Source of the DNA: Caulobacter sp048541825
Lineage (GTDB): Bacteria > Pseudomonadota > Alphaproteobacteria > Caulobacterales > Caulobacteraceae
DNA: 64,000 bases
NCBI RefSeq assembly: GCF_048541825.1
Contig: NZ_CP183333.1
Location: forward strand, 62,001 to 126,000
Direction: 5' to 3'
The translations under genes and the position numbers were made by a program. How positions within the stretch are numbered: the stretch's first letter is position 1; each line of letters begins with the position of its first letter. The notes beneath the pieces were generated by a model. That model was not told the DNA's origin. It did not search any database and was given only the letters and a program-made list of their open reading frames with translations. Below, piece after piece: positions 50,785 to 59,444 of this stretch.

Positions 50785-52779
50785 CTACAGGCTCCCGTCG
50801 TCATCGCCGGGCCGCAGGGCGGCGATCGGTTGGGGCGCCAGGTAGTCCTCGGTCAGGTGGCCCTCTGGCGCTTCGGCAGCGCCTTTCCCGGCTCCCGAGC
50901 GCGCTCGGGGCGGCGAGACACCCTCAAAGCCTTCAGGAGCAGCCACCACGGCCCGCACACCCTTCCAGTCGATCGAAGCCCGTCCAGGCAGGTCGGCGGC
51001 CTCTGGGCGCTGCTCATAAGCCGCGGGCACGCCGTTGAAGTAGTCCCCCGTCCGCGCCTTGAAGAACGGCTCCTCGTAGTAGCGAATCTTGTCGGCGAGT
51101 ATCGGCTTGGTGTTGTTGACGAACAGGAACTGCTTCCTGTCGTCGAGGCCGCGCACATCCTCCTCGGAGAGGATGTAGCGCTGCTGCTCCGACTGCGAGG
51201 TCGAACGGTTCGCGCGCCCGAAAAGGCTGCGCGGATCGCTGTAGCTCTCCCGCATCTCCAGCGCCTTGCCCGCCCGGCGCGTCACCTTGTCGATGCTGGT
51301 GGGCTCCGAGGTCGCGAAGCAGGCCGTGATGTGCATGTTGTCGAACAGCGGCGTCTTGTCCCCGTACTTGGAAAAGACGTCGTTGAAGCTCTGGCAGATC
51401 AGGTGGGCGGTGATCCCATAGCCGGCCATCTCGCCCATCGCGTTTTCCAGGAAGGGAAGACTGCCAAGCTTCGGAAACTCATCGAGTAGCAACAGAAGCC
51501 TGTGCAGCTTGCGCCGGCGGCGGCTGTCGAAATGCTCGTGCTCCATCAGGCTGTTGATGGTCTGGCGCGTGAACACCCGCACCAGGAACGCCAGGCGGTC
51601 GGCATGGGCCTGCGGCGTGATGATGTAGAAGGACACCGGCGCCTCCGAGCAGACCAGGTCGCCGATGGAGAAGTCCGACCAGCTGGTCGCGTACTCCACC
51701 AAAGGGTCCGCCCACAGCGACAGTGACGCCCGGCAGGTGGCCAGGACATTGGATTTCACGCGCTCGTCCATGGTCGAGAGCGCCGTCGCCCCCAGCAGGA
51801 CCTCGGGGTGGATCTCCGCGATCGGCGCGCCCTCGGCGTCGCGCGCGAGCCCGTCCGCCGCATGATAGTCCGGCCGCCAGCGGTGCTGGGTATTCATCAT
51901 CGCGTGCAGGGTTGGTTCGATGTTGATCAGCAGCCGCCGGACCTGGGCCAGGTTCTTCTTGGTGTCCTCCTCGCTGTAGAGAACGTGCAGGATGATCGCG
52001 GTGAAGAAGTCCGTCGCACTCTGGTCCCAGAAGTTCAGGTCGCCGGCCTTTCGGCCCAACGGGTCGACCAGGATCCCGACCACGTTCTGGATATCGGCGA
52101 TCTCCATCGGCCCCTTGCGGACCTCGAAGAGCGGATTCCAGCGGACGGTGTTTGGGTCGGTCGGCGAGAAATAGAAGACGTGGCTGAACGTCTTTCGGTG
52201 ATCGGCGGTGATGTGCCAAAGCTCGCCCTTGCGATCATAGATGAAGGCGCTGTGCGGCCAGGCGATCAAGGTCGGGACCACATGCCCGGCCCCCTTACCG
52301 CTCCGCGACGCGCCCACGATGATCGCGTGCTCGATCCCGCCATAGGTCAGGTATCGGCCGTTGAAGCGGCCGAGCACCCGGCCGCTGATCTGACCGCTGG
52401 TTTGCCCGCCAGGGCCGAAGAGTTTGGCGCGCCGCACGTCATCGACGTCGGCCCAGGCGTCCCGGCCAAAGGCCTTGGGCTCACGCTGGGATCGGCGGGT
52501 CAGCAGCGCCGCCAGCATCACCGGCCCCATCGCGACGGCCAGGGCAGCCAGGCCCGCCAGATCGAACGTCTTCGGGTAGCTCGGTTGGAAGCGCGTGTAC
52601 CAGCTGACGAACGACCAGGGTGCATAGACCCGCACCGTCCCCAGGTCGAAGGCACCGCCCCCAAACTCGCGCGGATAACCGTAGGTCTGCGCGACCATCT
52701 GAGTGGCCAGCGTCAGACCAAGAAGGATCGACAGGCCCGCCAAAGGCAGGATAATCGAGGCGCGCGTTGAGGCGTTCAT
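50785..52779 (-). CDS. virD4: VirD4/TraG type IV coupling protein
   Basis: 664 residues. N-terminal membrane helices (residues ~7-30 and ~72-93) are followed by the coupling ATPase. Walker A is GASRSGKG (156-163), Walker B is LLLLLDEFPKLGSLPFLENA, and AGYGITAHLICQSFNDVFSK is the conserved Q motif. It links the relaxosome to the secretion channel. The relaxase stop lies 15 nt upstream and trbB follows, so relaxase, virD4 and trbB form one transcript. The Ala/Pro-rich C-terminus is variable in the family. Confidence 0.95.
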   Translation of the reverse strand: MNASTRASIILPLAGLSILLGLTLATQMVAQTYGYPREFGGGAFDLGTVRVYAPWSFVSWYTRFQPSYPKTFDLAGLAALAVAMGPVMLAALLTRRSQREPKAFGRDAWADVDDVRRAKLFGPGGQTSGQISGRVLGRFNGRYLTYGGIEHAIIVGASRSGKGAGHVVPTLIAWPHSAFIYDRKGELWHITADHRKTFSHVFYFSPTDPNTVRWNPLFEVRKGPMEIADIQNVVGILVDPLGRKAGDLNFWDQSATDFFTAIILHVLYSEEDTKKNLAQVRRLLINIEPTLHAMMNTQHRWRPDYHAADGLARDAEGAPIAEIHPEVLLGATALSTMDERVKSNVLATCRASLSLWADPLVEYATSWSDFSIGDLVCSEAPVSFYIITPQAHADRLAFLVRVFTRQTINSLMEHEHFDSRRRRKLHRLLLLLDEFPKLGSLPFLENAMGEMAGYGITAHLICQSFNDVFSKYGDKTPLFDNMHITACFATSEPTSIDKVTRRAGKALEMRESYSDPRSLFGRANRSTSQSEQQRYILSEEDVRGLDDRKQFLFVNNTKPILADKIRYYEEPFFKARTGDYFNGVPAAYEQRPEAADLPGRASIDWKGVRAVVAAPEGFEGVSPPRARSGAGKGAAEAPEGHLTEDYLAPQPIAALRPGDDDGSL

Positions 52780-52794
52780 CGTCCCTCTCCTGCC

Positions 52795-54291
52795 TTAAGA
52801 GCCTGGAATGAAGCCACGTCCGATGACGCGCCCCAGTCCTCGGTTGAGACGTTCTACGGCCTGTTGGCGCGCCGGCGCCGGGAAGCGCATCACCGCCTCC
52901 CGCGCGGGGCCACCGATGTCGCGGATGAAGCGGGTTTCGTCGGGGACCTTGGCCGGCACACGAAGCTCGCCTTGCCCCAGCGCCTGGGCGACCCGCAGGT
53001 CGTTGAAGGTCCGCGTGGCGCCGGCGATCCGCTTGTCCGCGCGTTTGACTTTCCGCTCCAGGGTCCGCTTGCGACGAGCGACATCGGCGGCGGTCTCGAG
53101 CTGCGGGCCCCGGCGCGCCGCCACATAGGCCTGGCCCTGCGGCGAACGTGCCCAGGACGCACGAACCTCAAGCTGCAGGTCAGCCCGCCGGAGCGCAGAG
53201 CGCGCCCGCGCAATGGCGTTCAGTTCGGCGTGCTTCGCCCAGATCATCCGGGCCGGATTGCGCAACCATTGGACTAGGTTCAACCGCTTGGACCGTACCC
53301 CGGCGACGCGTCGCTCGACACGGGCGAGGCCAGCCTTGGCAGCCGCGCGCTCACGCACCGCCTCCCTCGTCAGCGCTCGTTCGATCTGGCCTGCGGTTTC
53401 GATCTTCGGCCCGCCCAAGCCCGCCCGCTCAGCCGCCCAGCCATCGCGCTCGGCGACCATGCGAACCCGCATCTGCTCGGCTTCCTTGACCAGCTTGGCG
53501 ACCGGAACCGAGATCAGCGGCGCGGCTTCAACAAGCCGATCGGCGGTCTCCTGAAAGTCCCGCCGAAGCTCTGCCCGCTTGCGGTTGTGCGCGGCCGCGT
53601 CGCGGTTCTGCTCGCCCCGTTCAGAGGCGATGTTCTTGCGCTCCAAGGCCGAAGCCGTGGATCCAAGGTGGACACCAGGCTCGCGATCCAGGCCCCGCTC
53701 GGCGAGGGACAGATGCGAGACCTGCGGGGCGTCCGGGCCAAGGTGCCGACGCAGGTGCTGGTTCTGTGTTTCGGCCCACGCCGCGCGCCACTTACGCACT
53801 GCCTGCGGACTCCACCATTCCGGCGGCTTTCGCCCGAATCCCGCCGGTCCGACAGAGCGCGTCGTGACCAGCACATGGGCGTGGAAATTGCGCTGATCGC
53901 CATCTTTTCCGGGCCGGTGCATCGCCATATCGGCGATCATCCCCTGCCCGACCAGATGCTCTGAAACGAAGGCCCGGACGAGGTCGCGCCGCTGCTCGAA
54001 ATTCAGTTCGTGCGGCAGGGCCAGGAGCAACTCCCGAGCCGGCACGGCGTCCTTCCGCGACTCCCGCGCCTCGGCCGCATTCCACAGCACCTCGCGGTCC
54101 CGGAAGGCTGGAGGCGCACCGGCGGGCGCCAGGATTTCCGCGTGCTCGATGCCATCCTTGGCGGCGAAGTCGAACTCCATCGCCAGGCGCTCATCCATCA
54201 GCCGGTCGCCTGACCGGTAAGCCGCGGCGGCCACAACCGAGCGGCCCGCCGAACGCTGGATTGTCTGCACCTGGCAAAGGAACGACGCCAT
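52795..54291 (-). CDS. MobA/MobL (MobQ-type) relaxase
   Basis: 498 residues from ATG 54291, with GGAGGG upstream. Motif I carries the Tyr (SVVAAAAYRSGDRLMDERLA). Motif III is the metal-binding histidine cluster (MHRPGKDGDQRNFHAHVLVT). The C-terminal half is a basic, helical, coiled region. It nicks one strand at oriT, stays covalently attached and pilots the DNA. The open frame continues upstream to 55167, but that part is antisense to the traD-like gene. It faces that gene across the probable oriT. Confidence 0.93.
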   Translation of the reverse strand: MASFLCQVQTIQRSAGRSVVAAAAYRSGDRLMDERLAMEFDFAAKDGIEHAEILAPAGAPPAFRDREVLWNAAEARESRKDAVPARELLLALPHELNFEQRRDLVRAFVSEHLVGQGMIADMAMHRPGKDGDQRNFHAHVLVTTRSVGPAGFGRKPPEWWSPQAVRKWRAAWAETQNQHLRRHLGPDAPQVSHLSLAERGLDREPGVHLGSTASALERKNIASERGEQNRDAAAHNRKRAELRRDFQETADRLVEAAPLISVPVAKLVKEAEQMRVRMVAERDGWAAERAGLGGPKIETAGQIERALTREAVRERAAAKAGLARVERRVAGVRSKRLNLVQWLRNPARMIWAKHAELNAIARARSALRRADLQLEVRASWARSPQGQAYVAARRGPQLETAADVARRKRTLERKVKRADKRIAGATRTFNDLRVAQALGQGELRVPAKVPDETRFIRDIGGPAREAVMRFPAPARQQAVERLNRGLGRVIGRGFIPGS

Positions 54292-54300
54292 CTCTTCCCT

Positions 54301-54500
54301 CCGATTGGCCGGCCCTGCCGGCTGGATCGCTAAGGGCTGCGCCCTTGGCTCAAGGCTCCAAGGCCGGGCAGGCCGTCGGGAGGCTTGAGGGTGCCGGGCG
54401 GAGCCTGGCCGCAGGGTTGGTGGGCGTAGCCCAACCAACCCGTATATGCGCCATTGTCCGTAATTACTGTTATGCCATGGATAGACCATTACGGACTTTA
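54301..54500. other. Probable origin of transfer (oriT)
   Basis: The region between divergent relaxase and traD-like genes. It has AAGGGC-TGC-GCCCTT (54332-54346) with TGCGCCCTTGG (54338-54348), which resembles the nic region of Ti-plasmid/RSF1010-type origins as I recall it. GGTTGGTGGGC/GCCCAACCAACC follows (~54416-54439). GTCCGTAAT and ATTACGGAC (54456-54464, 54488-54496) form a perfect 9-bp inverted repeat. Confidence 0.6.
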
Positions 54501-54550
54501 TCGATAGGTTTAGACCGCTGGGGCCTTTTACGACAACTACGGTGTTCGCC

Positions 54551-55234
54551 ATGACCACGGTCGATAAGCGTCGAAGAAACACTCGCCCGTCGAAATATCG
54601 CCCGCGAACCGAGGCACAGAAGGAGCAACGGCGCGAGCTGTGGATCGCTAGGACAGAGGACCGCGAGCAGGGTCGGCGGGTCTCTGAAGAAGACGCGCTG
54701 AAGCTCCGATTGGACGAGCTGGAGACCGCGCTTCGCGATGCCGGCCATGACGGCGTGCATCGCCGCCGCCACGCCACGCCGCTCGAAGATATCGCGGACG
54801 ACGAGCAGCGTTTCCTGGTGCTCAAGGCCCGCGTCGAACGGCTCGAAGCCTTGTGGTCGATCAACCAGCGCAAGCGGGAAACCCGCGCCAAGATCATCAT
54901 TGGCGGCGCGCTATTGGCAGAGGCCGGCGACGATCTCCTGGCCGGTGACGCCGAGCTCCTCGCACGCCTGGTCGACATCATCGACCGCCGCGTCGAGGGC
55001 ATCCGCGACCGCCTCACCGTGCGCGAGCTGCTGGGCAATGTGCCGCTCTCGCTGCGCCCCGGAGGCGACTTTGAAGAGAGCCCCGAGAGCGCCCTCCAGG
55101 CCGAAGGCGAGACCCTCCCGGACTTCGATCTGATGGCGCAGTCGGCGATGGCCGACGAGCCGGTCACGAGCTTCCTGCCCAGCGACCTCGATGCGGACTA
55201 TGCCGACCTTGATGGCTCCTGGCAGGCAGCATGA
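54551..55234 (+). CDS. TraD-like conjugal transfer accessory protein
   Basis: 227 residues, very basic N-terminus (MTTVDKRRRNTRPSKYRPRT), coiled-coil middle and the block ERLEALWSINQRKRETRAKI, then IIGGALLAEAGDDLLAGDAE. This fits the 'arKRdtR.KIi.GGa.la' core of small TraD/TraC-type proteins next to MobQ relaxases. It probably helps assemble the relaxosome at oriT. ATG 54551 is used; GTG 54542 is possible. The stop abuts the stop of the convergent hydrolase gene (TGATCA). Confidence 0.75.
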   Translation: MTTVDKRRRNTRPSKYRPRTEAQKEQRRELWIARTEDREQGRRVSEEDALKLRLDELETALRDAGHDGVHRRRHATPLEDIADDEQRFLVLKARVERLEALWSINQRKRETRAKIIIGGALLAEAGDDLLAGDAELLARLVDIIDRRVEGIRDRLTVRELLGNVPLSLRPGGDFEESPESALQAEGETLPDFDLMAQSAMADEPVTSFLPSDLDADYADLDGSWQAA

Positions 55235-56083
55235 TCACTGCCGCCCCGCGGTCACGGTCCCGTCCTGGCGAACGAAGATCGCTCGGGCGCTATCGACCGG
55301 CTGGGGCCGGCGATCACCGCCCTCGCCTGCCCCGCCTTGGGTCTCCGTAGGCGCCCCCTCGGCGGCGGCTGGAGCCACAAGGGCGCGGTTCTCGACCGCG
55401 AAGATCGCGCCGCCTGCGGACTGCCAAAGGTCAAATGCCGCACGGCCGCGAGACGCGCCGGCCGACCGGCCGGCGCCAGGCGTCGAGCCCCCTCTCCTGC
55501 CCGCTTCCACGTAGAAACTATGAGCGCCGATCACCGCCGAAGGCGCGGCGCCACCGAAGTTCACCAGGCCGGCCGAGACCTCGCCGCGGACCGCACGGCC
55601 GGCCACGATCTGCGGATTCTGGAAGAACCTGGCGCCATTGGTCGGATCGGGTAGCCGGCCCTCCAGGGCCAAGTTGATAATAGTGTCGATCCGCGCCTGC
55701 CGGGCCTCCGAGACCGTCGGCAGGCTGCGCCAGCTGCCCCCTGCACGCATCACCGGCTCGAACTGGCGCCGGGCGTTGACGACCGCCTCGACCGACCCGC
55801 CCCAGCGGCCATCGGCTAGGCGGTTGATGATCGTGTAAACGACGCCTGCCAAGCCACTGTCGCCCTGGTTCGCGGCCTCGGCATAGGCGACCCGCGCGAT
55901 GGCCTCCCGCGCCTCGGGCGAGGAGACCAGCGTGGCCAGGGACCGGGCGGGCGGAGTGACTCCGGCAAGTGGCATGGCAGGGGCATGCACCCCTGGGCAA
56001 TTCACGCCGGTTGGGATGGGCTGAGCCATCTCGCCCCGGGCCAGCAGGGTGCAAAGCGCAGCAAGGGCCGCAGGATCCATCAT
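55235..56083 (-). CDS. SleB-type cell wall hydrolase of the transfer region
   Basis: 282 residues. The SleB/hydrolase-2 core is AIARVAYAEAANQGDSGLAG and VVYTIINRLADGRWGGSVEA, with ARRQFEPVMRAGGSWRSLPT. The first Glu of YAEAANQ is the expected catalytic residue. There is no clear signal peptide, although an N-terminal hydrophobic segment is short. In conjugation regions such enzymes open peptidoglycan for the secretion channel. The start overlaps the traF stop by 4 nt. The C-terminal 80 residues are low-complexity Gly/Ala. Confidence 0.88.
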   Translation of the reverse strand: MMDPAALAALCTLLARGEMAQPIPTGVNCPGVHAPAMPLAGVTPPARSLATLVSSPEAREAIARVAYAEAANQGDSGLAGVVYTIINRLADGRWGGSVEAVVNARRQFEPVMRAGGSWRSLPTVSEARQARIDTIINLALEGRLPDPTNGARFFQNPQIVAGRAVRGEVSAGLVNFGGAAPSAVIGAHSFYVEAGRRGGSTPGAGRSAGASRGRAAFDLWQSAGGAIFAVENRALVAPAAAEGAPTETQGGAGEGGDRRPQPVDSARAIFVRQDGTVTAGRQ

Positions 56084-56631
56084 CGGTCGCCAGAGGAGTG
56101 AGTTGAGGGGCTCAGTGGCCGGTAGACGCCGAGGATCTCGTGCGTCGTCACCGGCCCGAAATAGCGGCTGTCGAAGCTGTTCGGGATGCGATCAGAGAAC
56201 ACGAAGAACTCGCCCCGCGCCATCGCGCGGCAACCGACCCAGCGGGGCAGACCCACACCCCGGCTGTCATGGGTGAGCACCGGCGCGCGACGAATCCCGT
56301 TGATCGTCAGCGTCCCGCCATCGGTGCAGACGTGATCGCCCTCCCCGGCGGCAATCGCCTTCAGGATTGGAATTCGGCGCAGGTAATTCATCTGCCCGTC
56401 GGCGTAGGGAAAGGCCGGCGCTGGCGCCTGAAAAGCGATGATCGCGCCACGCGCGGGATGCCCCAGGGTGCGGACATAGAGCCCCAAAGGCTCGCTTGGA
56501 GTGCGGTTCCAGAGGAGCGCCGGCTGTGGCAGGCTGGCGGCGAGGACCGCCGCAGCGGCGACAGGAAGAACCGCCCACGCCGCCAAGGCGGGGGTCAGCC
56601 CCCTCGCCGGGCGGACGGACGATTTTCTCAT
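56080..56631 (-). CDS. traF: TraF conjugative transfer peptidase (S26 family)
   Basis: 183 residues: a membrane helix (LAAWAVLPVAAAAVLAASLP), the catalytic Ser in NRTPSEPLGLYV, the Lys region MNYLRRIPILKAIAAGEGDH and the conserved GEFFVFSDRIPNSFDSRYFG. In RP4, TraF cyclises the TrbC pilin; no trbC is present in this window. It is coupled to the hydrolase gene downstream. An iteron-like copy and two parS-like palindromes lie upstream, so partition or replication proteins may influence it. Confidence 0.92.
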   Translation of the reverse strand: MRKSSVRPARGLTPALAAWAVLPVAAAAVLAASLPQPALLWNRTPSEPLGLYVRTLGHPARGAIIAFQAPAPAFPYADGQMNYLRRIPILKAIAAGEGDHVCTDGGTLTINGIRRAPVLTHDSRGVGLPRWVGCRAMARGEFFVFSDRIPNSFDSRYFGPVTTHEILGVYRPLSPSTHSSGDR

Positions 56632-56751
56632 GCTGACTTGGCCTTGTCTTCGCGCGCGCAACCGAGCCTCAGGCTCGTCAGCGCTTCAGGCCAAGATGTG
56701 GCTCATGCCCGGTGTTTGTGGGCTTCGGACGCCCTCTCGGGCGCCCCGGTT

Positions 56752-56767
56752 GGTCACTGATACCCCG
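56752..56767 (+). repeat. Solitary iteron-like sequence
   Basis: GGTCACTGATACCCCG is identical to the start of the second iteron in the array at 59353-59444. It stands alone upstream of traF, next to a parS-like palindrome. Confidence 0.6.
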
Positions 56768-56779
56768 ACGATTTGCAGA

Positions 56780-56797
56780 AGTTGCCAATTGGCAACT
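56780..56797. repeat. parS-like palindrome, copy 1
   Basis: AGTTGCCAATTGGCAACT, a perfect 18-bp palindrome about 150 nt upstream of traF. Confidence 0.7.
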
Positions 56798-56844
56798 CGG
56801 CGACATTGGAGGCGGCGAGGCGCCCGCTTAGGGGTCAGAATCCG

Positions 56845-56866
56845 GAAGTTGCCAATTGGCAACTTC
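56845..56866. repeat. parS-like palindrome, copy 2
   Basis: A perfect 22-bp palindrome centred on GTTGCCAATTGGCAAC (56848-56863) with GAA/TTC flanks. It overlaps the parB stop codon. Confidence 0.75.
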
Positions 56867-57896
56867 AGCCCTTTGGGCGCATCCGGATCAGCTCGCGATG
56901 GAAAGCCTCCGCGAAATCCGCGTTGCTGGCTTCGGCATCAAGCGCCAGTTCCAGGACCACCTTCTTCGACCCTTTGCGCGCCATGGTGAAGAGGGTCGCG
57001 CCCGCTGCGTTACTCACGGCCGTGACCGGCTTGCCCGCCTTGGTCACCGGTTTCACGTCACCCGCCGCGGCCCGCTTCAGGAGCGCCAGGACCTTCGGGG
57101 CGTCCAACGGTCCCTGGCCCTTGGCGATCATTTCCGCTTGCTGAACTGCCAGACGCTTGGCCTCGGCCATCACCCGAGGGCGCGACGCGCCGTCAGCCAG
57201 GAGGGGTTTGATCTCGCGGGCATGGTTCTCGCGTAGCTGCCGCACATCGCCGAAGGCCTCGACAACGTCGGTCGGCAGCTTGGCGAGGTCGAGAAAGCGC
57301 GACAGCCAGGCCTTTGGAACTTCCAGCCGCTCAGCCATTCGCTGAGCAGTGCCGCCGTAGAAGGTTTCTACGGCGTGGCGGTAGTCCAGGGCCCGTTCGT
57401 AGTCGCTGATGTCCTTGCGTGACCGGTTCTCGACATCGGCTAGACGGAAGGCCTGCTCATCGGTGAGCTCGCGCTCCTCGACGAGGTAGCGGATATCGCG
57501 ATGCTCCACATTCTTGAGGTAGCTGACCGCCCAGTGGCGGCGTGCGCCGCAAATGACCTCGAAATCGTAGTCCGAGTCACCCTCGACCCGTCGCACGATC
57601 GCAGGGAACTCTTGCTCCCCCTGCGAGCGAAGGCTTTCAAGTAGATCCCCGCAGACACTCTCGTTGAGCAGATCGTAGCGGCGATTGTGCCGCTCCCACA
57701 TCCGGCAGCGAGCTGGATCAACCAGCTTGAGGGTCTTTTCCTTAATGTCGCCAGCCGTGACACGCGCAAGCCCGGTCAGCCGCGTGCTCAAGCGCTCTGT
57801 GGCGGGCGCACCGCGTTCCGGCGTCGGGGTTTCGGTGACCGCCGAGCCCACCAGGCCCGCTAGGATGGAGCGATTCTTGCCTGTTGTGGATGCCAT
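56865..57896 (-). CDS. parB: ParB-type plasmid partition protein
   Basis: 343 residues. The CTP-binding N-domain has EFPAIVRRVEGDSDYDFEVI, the arginine box GARRHWAVSYL and ENRSRKDISDYERALDYRHA. The HTH follows (TAQRMAERLEVPKAWLSRFL), then a C-terminal dimerisation region. It binds parS and spreads or clamps to form the partition complex. It starts 12 nt after the parA stop. Palindromes at its 3' end and upstream of rep are the likely binding sites. Confidence 0.95.
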   Translation of the reverse strand: MASTTGKNRSILAGLVGSAVTETPTPERGAPATERLSTRLTGLARVTAGDIKEKTLKLVDPARCRMWERHNRRYDLLNESVCGDLLESLRSQGEQEFPAIVRRVEGDSDYDFEVICGARRHWAVSYLKNVEHRDIRYLVEERELTDEQAFRLADVENRSRKDISDYERALDYRHAVETFYGGTAQRMAERLEVPKAWLSRFLDLAKLPTDVVEAFGDVRQLRENHAREIKPLLADGASRPRVMAEAKRLAVQQAEMIAKGQGPLDAPKVLALLKRAAAGDVKPVTKAGKPVTAVSNAAGATLFTMARKGSKKVVLELALDAEASNADFAEAFHRELIRMRPKG

Positions 57897-57908
57897 GACC
57901 GCCCTCCC

Positions 57909-59114
57909 CTACCCTAAACCCAGCCGGCGCAGGTCCTGCCTATGGCTTGGCCACGCCTTGCGAATCAGCAGCTCTATTTCGCCGTTCAGGCGGTCTAGGT
58001 TGTTTCGGCAGCGCTCATAGGTCTTGGTCGGAGGACCCGTCAGCTCATAGACGGTGCGTAGCTGCACATTGGCATTGTCGATCTCGGCGGAGTCGAGCAG
58101 CGAGGCCGACAGCATGTCGGCGCCGAACACCGCCTCCATCATGTCGCGGATCTGGGTGTGGGCGCTCTTGCCCTCATCGACCTTGGTCGCGACGACGCGG
58201 AGGAAGTGATAGCCCCGCGCACCCAGATGGTTCTGCATGACCTCCAGGGTCTCCACAATCATCCGCAGAAAGTGGGCGGTGGAGGCAAAGTCCACGGTCG
58301 AAGGCGGCGTCGGGATCAAAAGGGCGTTGGCGGCGCGCAATACCGCCAGTGACAGCATCCCCAGTGCCGGCGGCGGATCCAGTAGGACCACGTCATAATC
58401 GACGGCCATACCCTCGACGCCGCGACGCAGGCGGTCCAGGGCGTCAGGATTCCCGCGAAGCCGCGCCGCCGCCTCATACTCGGCTTGGTATAGACCGAGG
58501 TTAGCGGGGATCAGATCGATGCCCGGCCAAGCGGTAGCCCGCAGGCCATACTTGAGGTCCGGCTCGCCGCCGTGTCGGAAAAAGGGGAGGAGGGTTTGCT
58601 CGTCGTCGATATCGATGTCGGGATTGAACCCGAAGATGGTCGTGGTGCTCGCCTGGCTGTCGCAATCGATCACCGCGACCCGGTAGCCCTTGAGCGCGAG
58701 GTACTGCGCCACATGACAAGTGAGTGTGCTCTTGCCGACCCCGCCCTTGAAGTTCTGAACCGCCAGGACGATCGGCGGATCCTCGGGGCCACGACGTGGC
58801 CGCGTCCCAAAGATATCGCGCATATGGTTGATCTCGGCCAGGCTGTAGCCTTCTCGCCGCTTCGAAGCGCTAAGCCTGGGGGCGGGGAGGCGGCCATCGG
58901 CCTCGGCCTGGCGGATCGCTTCAGAGGTCCGGCCCACCATTTCGGCGGCCTTGGTGATCGTGAAGCTCAGATCGACGATCTTCTCTTCACCGGGCGCGAA
59001 CACTGTGGCCCGCAGGCGGGTGATGACGTCATGGGCGCGGTCGCTGAGCGCCGTCATGGCGTCGAGGAGGACGGGTCCAGAGACCGCACTTTCTGCGAGT
59101 GCAAGTTTCGCCAT
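57909..59114 (-). CDS. parA: ParA-type plasmid partition ATPase with N-terminal HTH
   Basis: 401 residues. The N-terminal DNA-binding part (FTITKAAEMVGRTSEAIRQA) marks a type Ia-like ParA that can repress its own operon. The deviant Walker A is K123-GGVGKST. Further motifs are VIDCDSQASTTTIFG, DVVLLDPPPALGMLSLAVLR and PTPPSTVDFAST. It moves plasmids apart with ParB on the nucleoid. AAAGGAGGAG precedes ATG 59114. The iteron origin lies directly upstream, so replication and partition are compactly linked. Confidence 0.95.
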   Translation of the reverse strand: MAKLALAESAVSGPVLLDAMTALSDRAHDVITRLRATVFAPGEEKIVDLSFTITKAAEMVGRTSEAIRQAEADGRLPAPRLSASKRREGYSLAEINHMRDIFGTRPRRGPEDPPIVLAVQNFKGGVGKSTLTCHVAQYLALKGYRVAVIDCDSQASTTTIFGFNPDIDIDDEQTLLPFFRHGGEPDLKYGLRATAWPGIDLIPANLGLYQAEYEAAARLRGNPDALDRLRRGVEGMAVDYDVVLLDPPPALGMLSLAVLRAANALLIPTPPSTVDFASTAHFLRMIVETLEVMQNHLGARGYHFLRVVATKVDEGKSAHTQIRDMMEAVFGADMLSASLLDSAEIDNANVQLRTVYELTGPPTKTYERCRNNLDRLNGEIELLIRKAWPSHRQDLRRLGLG

Positions 59115-59352
59115 GGCCTCCTCCTTTGCAAATATCCAGCGAGATAGCTGGAATTTGCCAAGTTTTCGGTCGAATGCAATGAAGAATGAGTTAACAGCGC
59201 GCCGAGCCTGAACCCTTTTGGTTCAAGGCGGCGGCAAGCCAGCCTGTCCACCGCGCTCAGTTAGAGAATTTCTTAAGGACAAAGTTAGACAGAGTTAGAG
59301 GCCGAAAAATGCCCAGGAAACCCATACGCCACAGGGGTTTCCGAAAAGCCGT
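59115..59352. other. AT-richer leader of the replication origin
   Basis: Between parA and the iterons, base composition drops in GC (59140-59320), with close AGTTAGAG/AGTTAGAC/AGTTAGAG repeats (59259-59300). This is a likely unwinding region and also the parA promoter region. Confidence 0.5.
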
Positions 59353-59444
59353 GGTCACCAATACCCCGTGCCGAAGGTCACTGATACCCCGCCCCCGGGG
59401 TCACCGTTCCCCCGTTGAATAGGTCACTGTTCCCCCGAAGACGG
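59353..59444. repeat. Array of four iterons (probable oriV)
   Basis: Four direct repeats begin GGTCAC at 59353, 59376, 59399 and 59422, with an exact 23-nt pitch. The consensus is GGTCAC-Y-R-W-T-(A/C)-CCCCG. The first two read GGTCACCAATACCCCG and GGTCACTGATACCCCG, the last two GGTCACCGTTCCCCCG and GGTCACTGTTCCCCCG. About two helical turns per unit is typical of Rep-binding iterons. The last unit overlaps the rep stop codon. Confidence 0.8.

Noticed and set aside
51808..52770. Plus-strand open frame of 320 codons
   Set aside because: Antisense to virD4.
54292..55167. N-terminal extension of the relaxase frame (to 790 residues)
   Set aside because: The extension is antisense to the traD-like gene and lacks relaxase character; the MobQ start MASFLCQ at 54291 has a good ribosome site.
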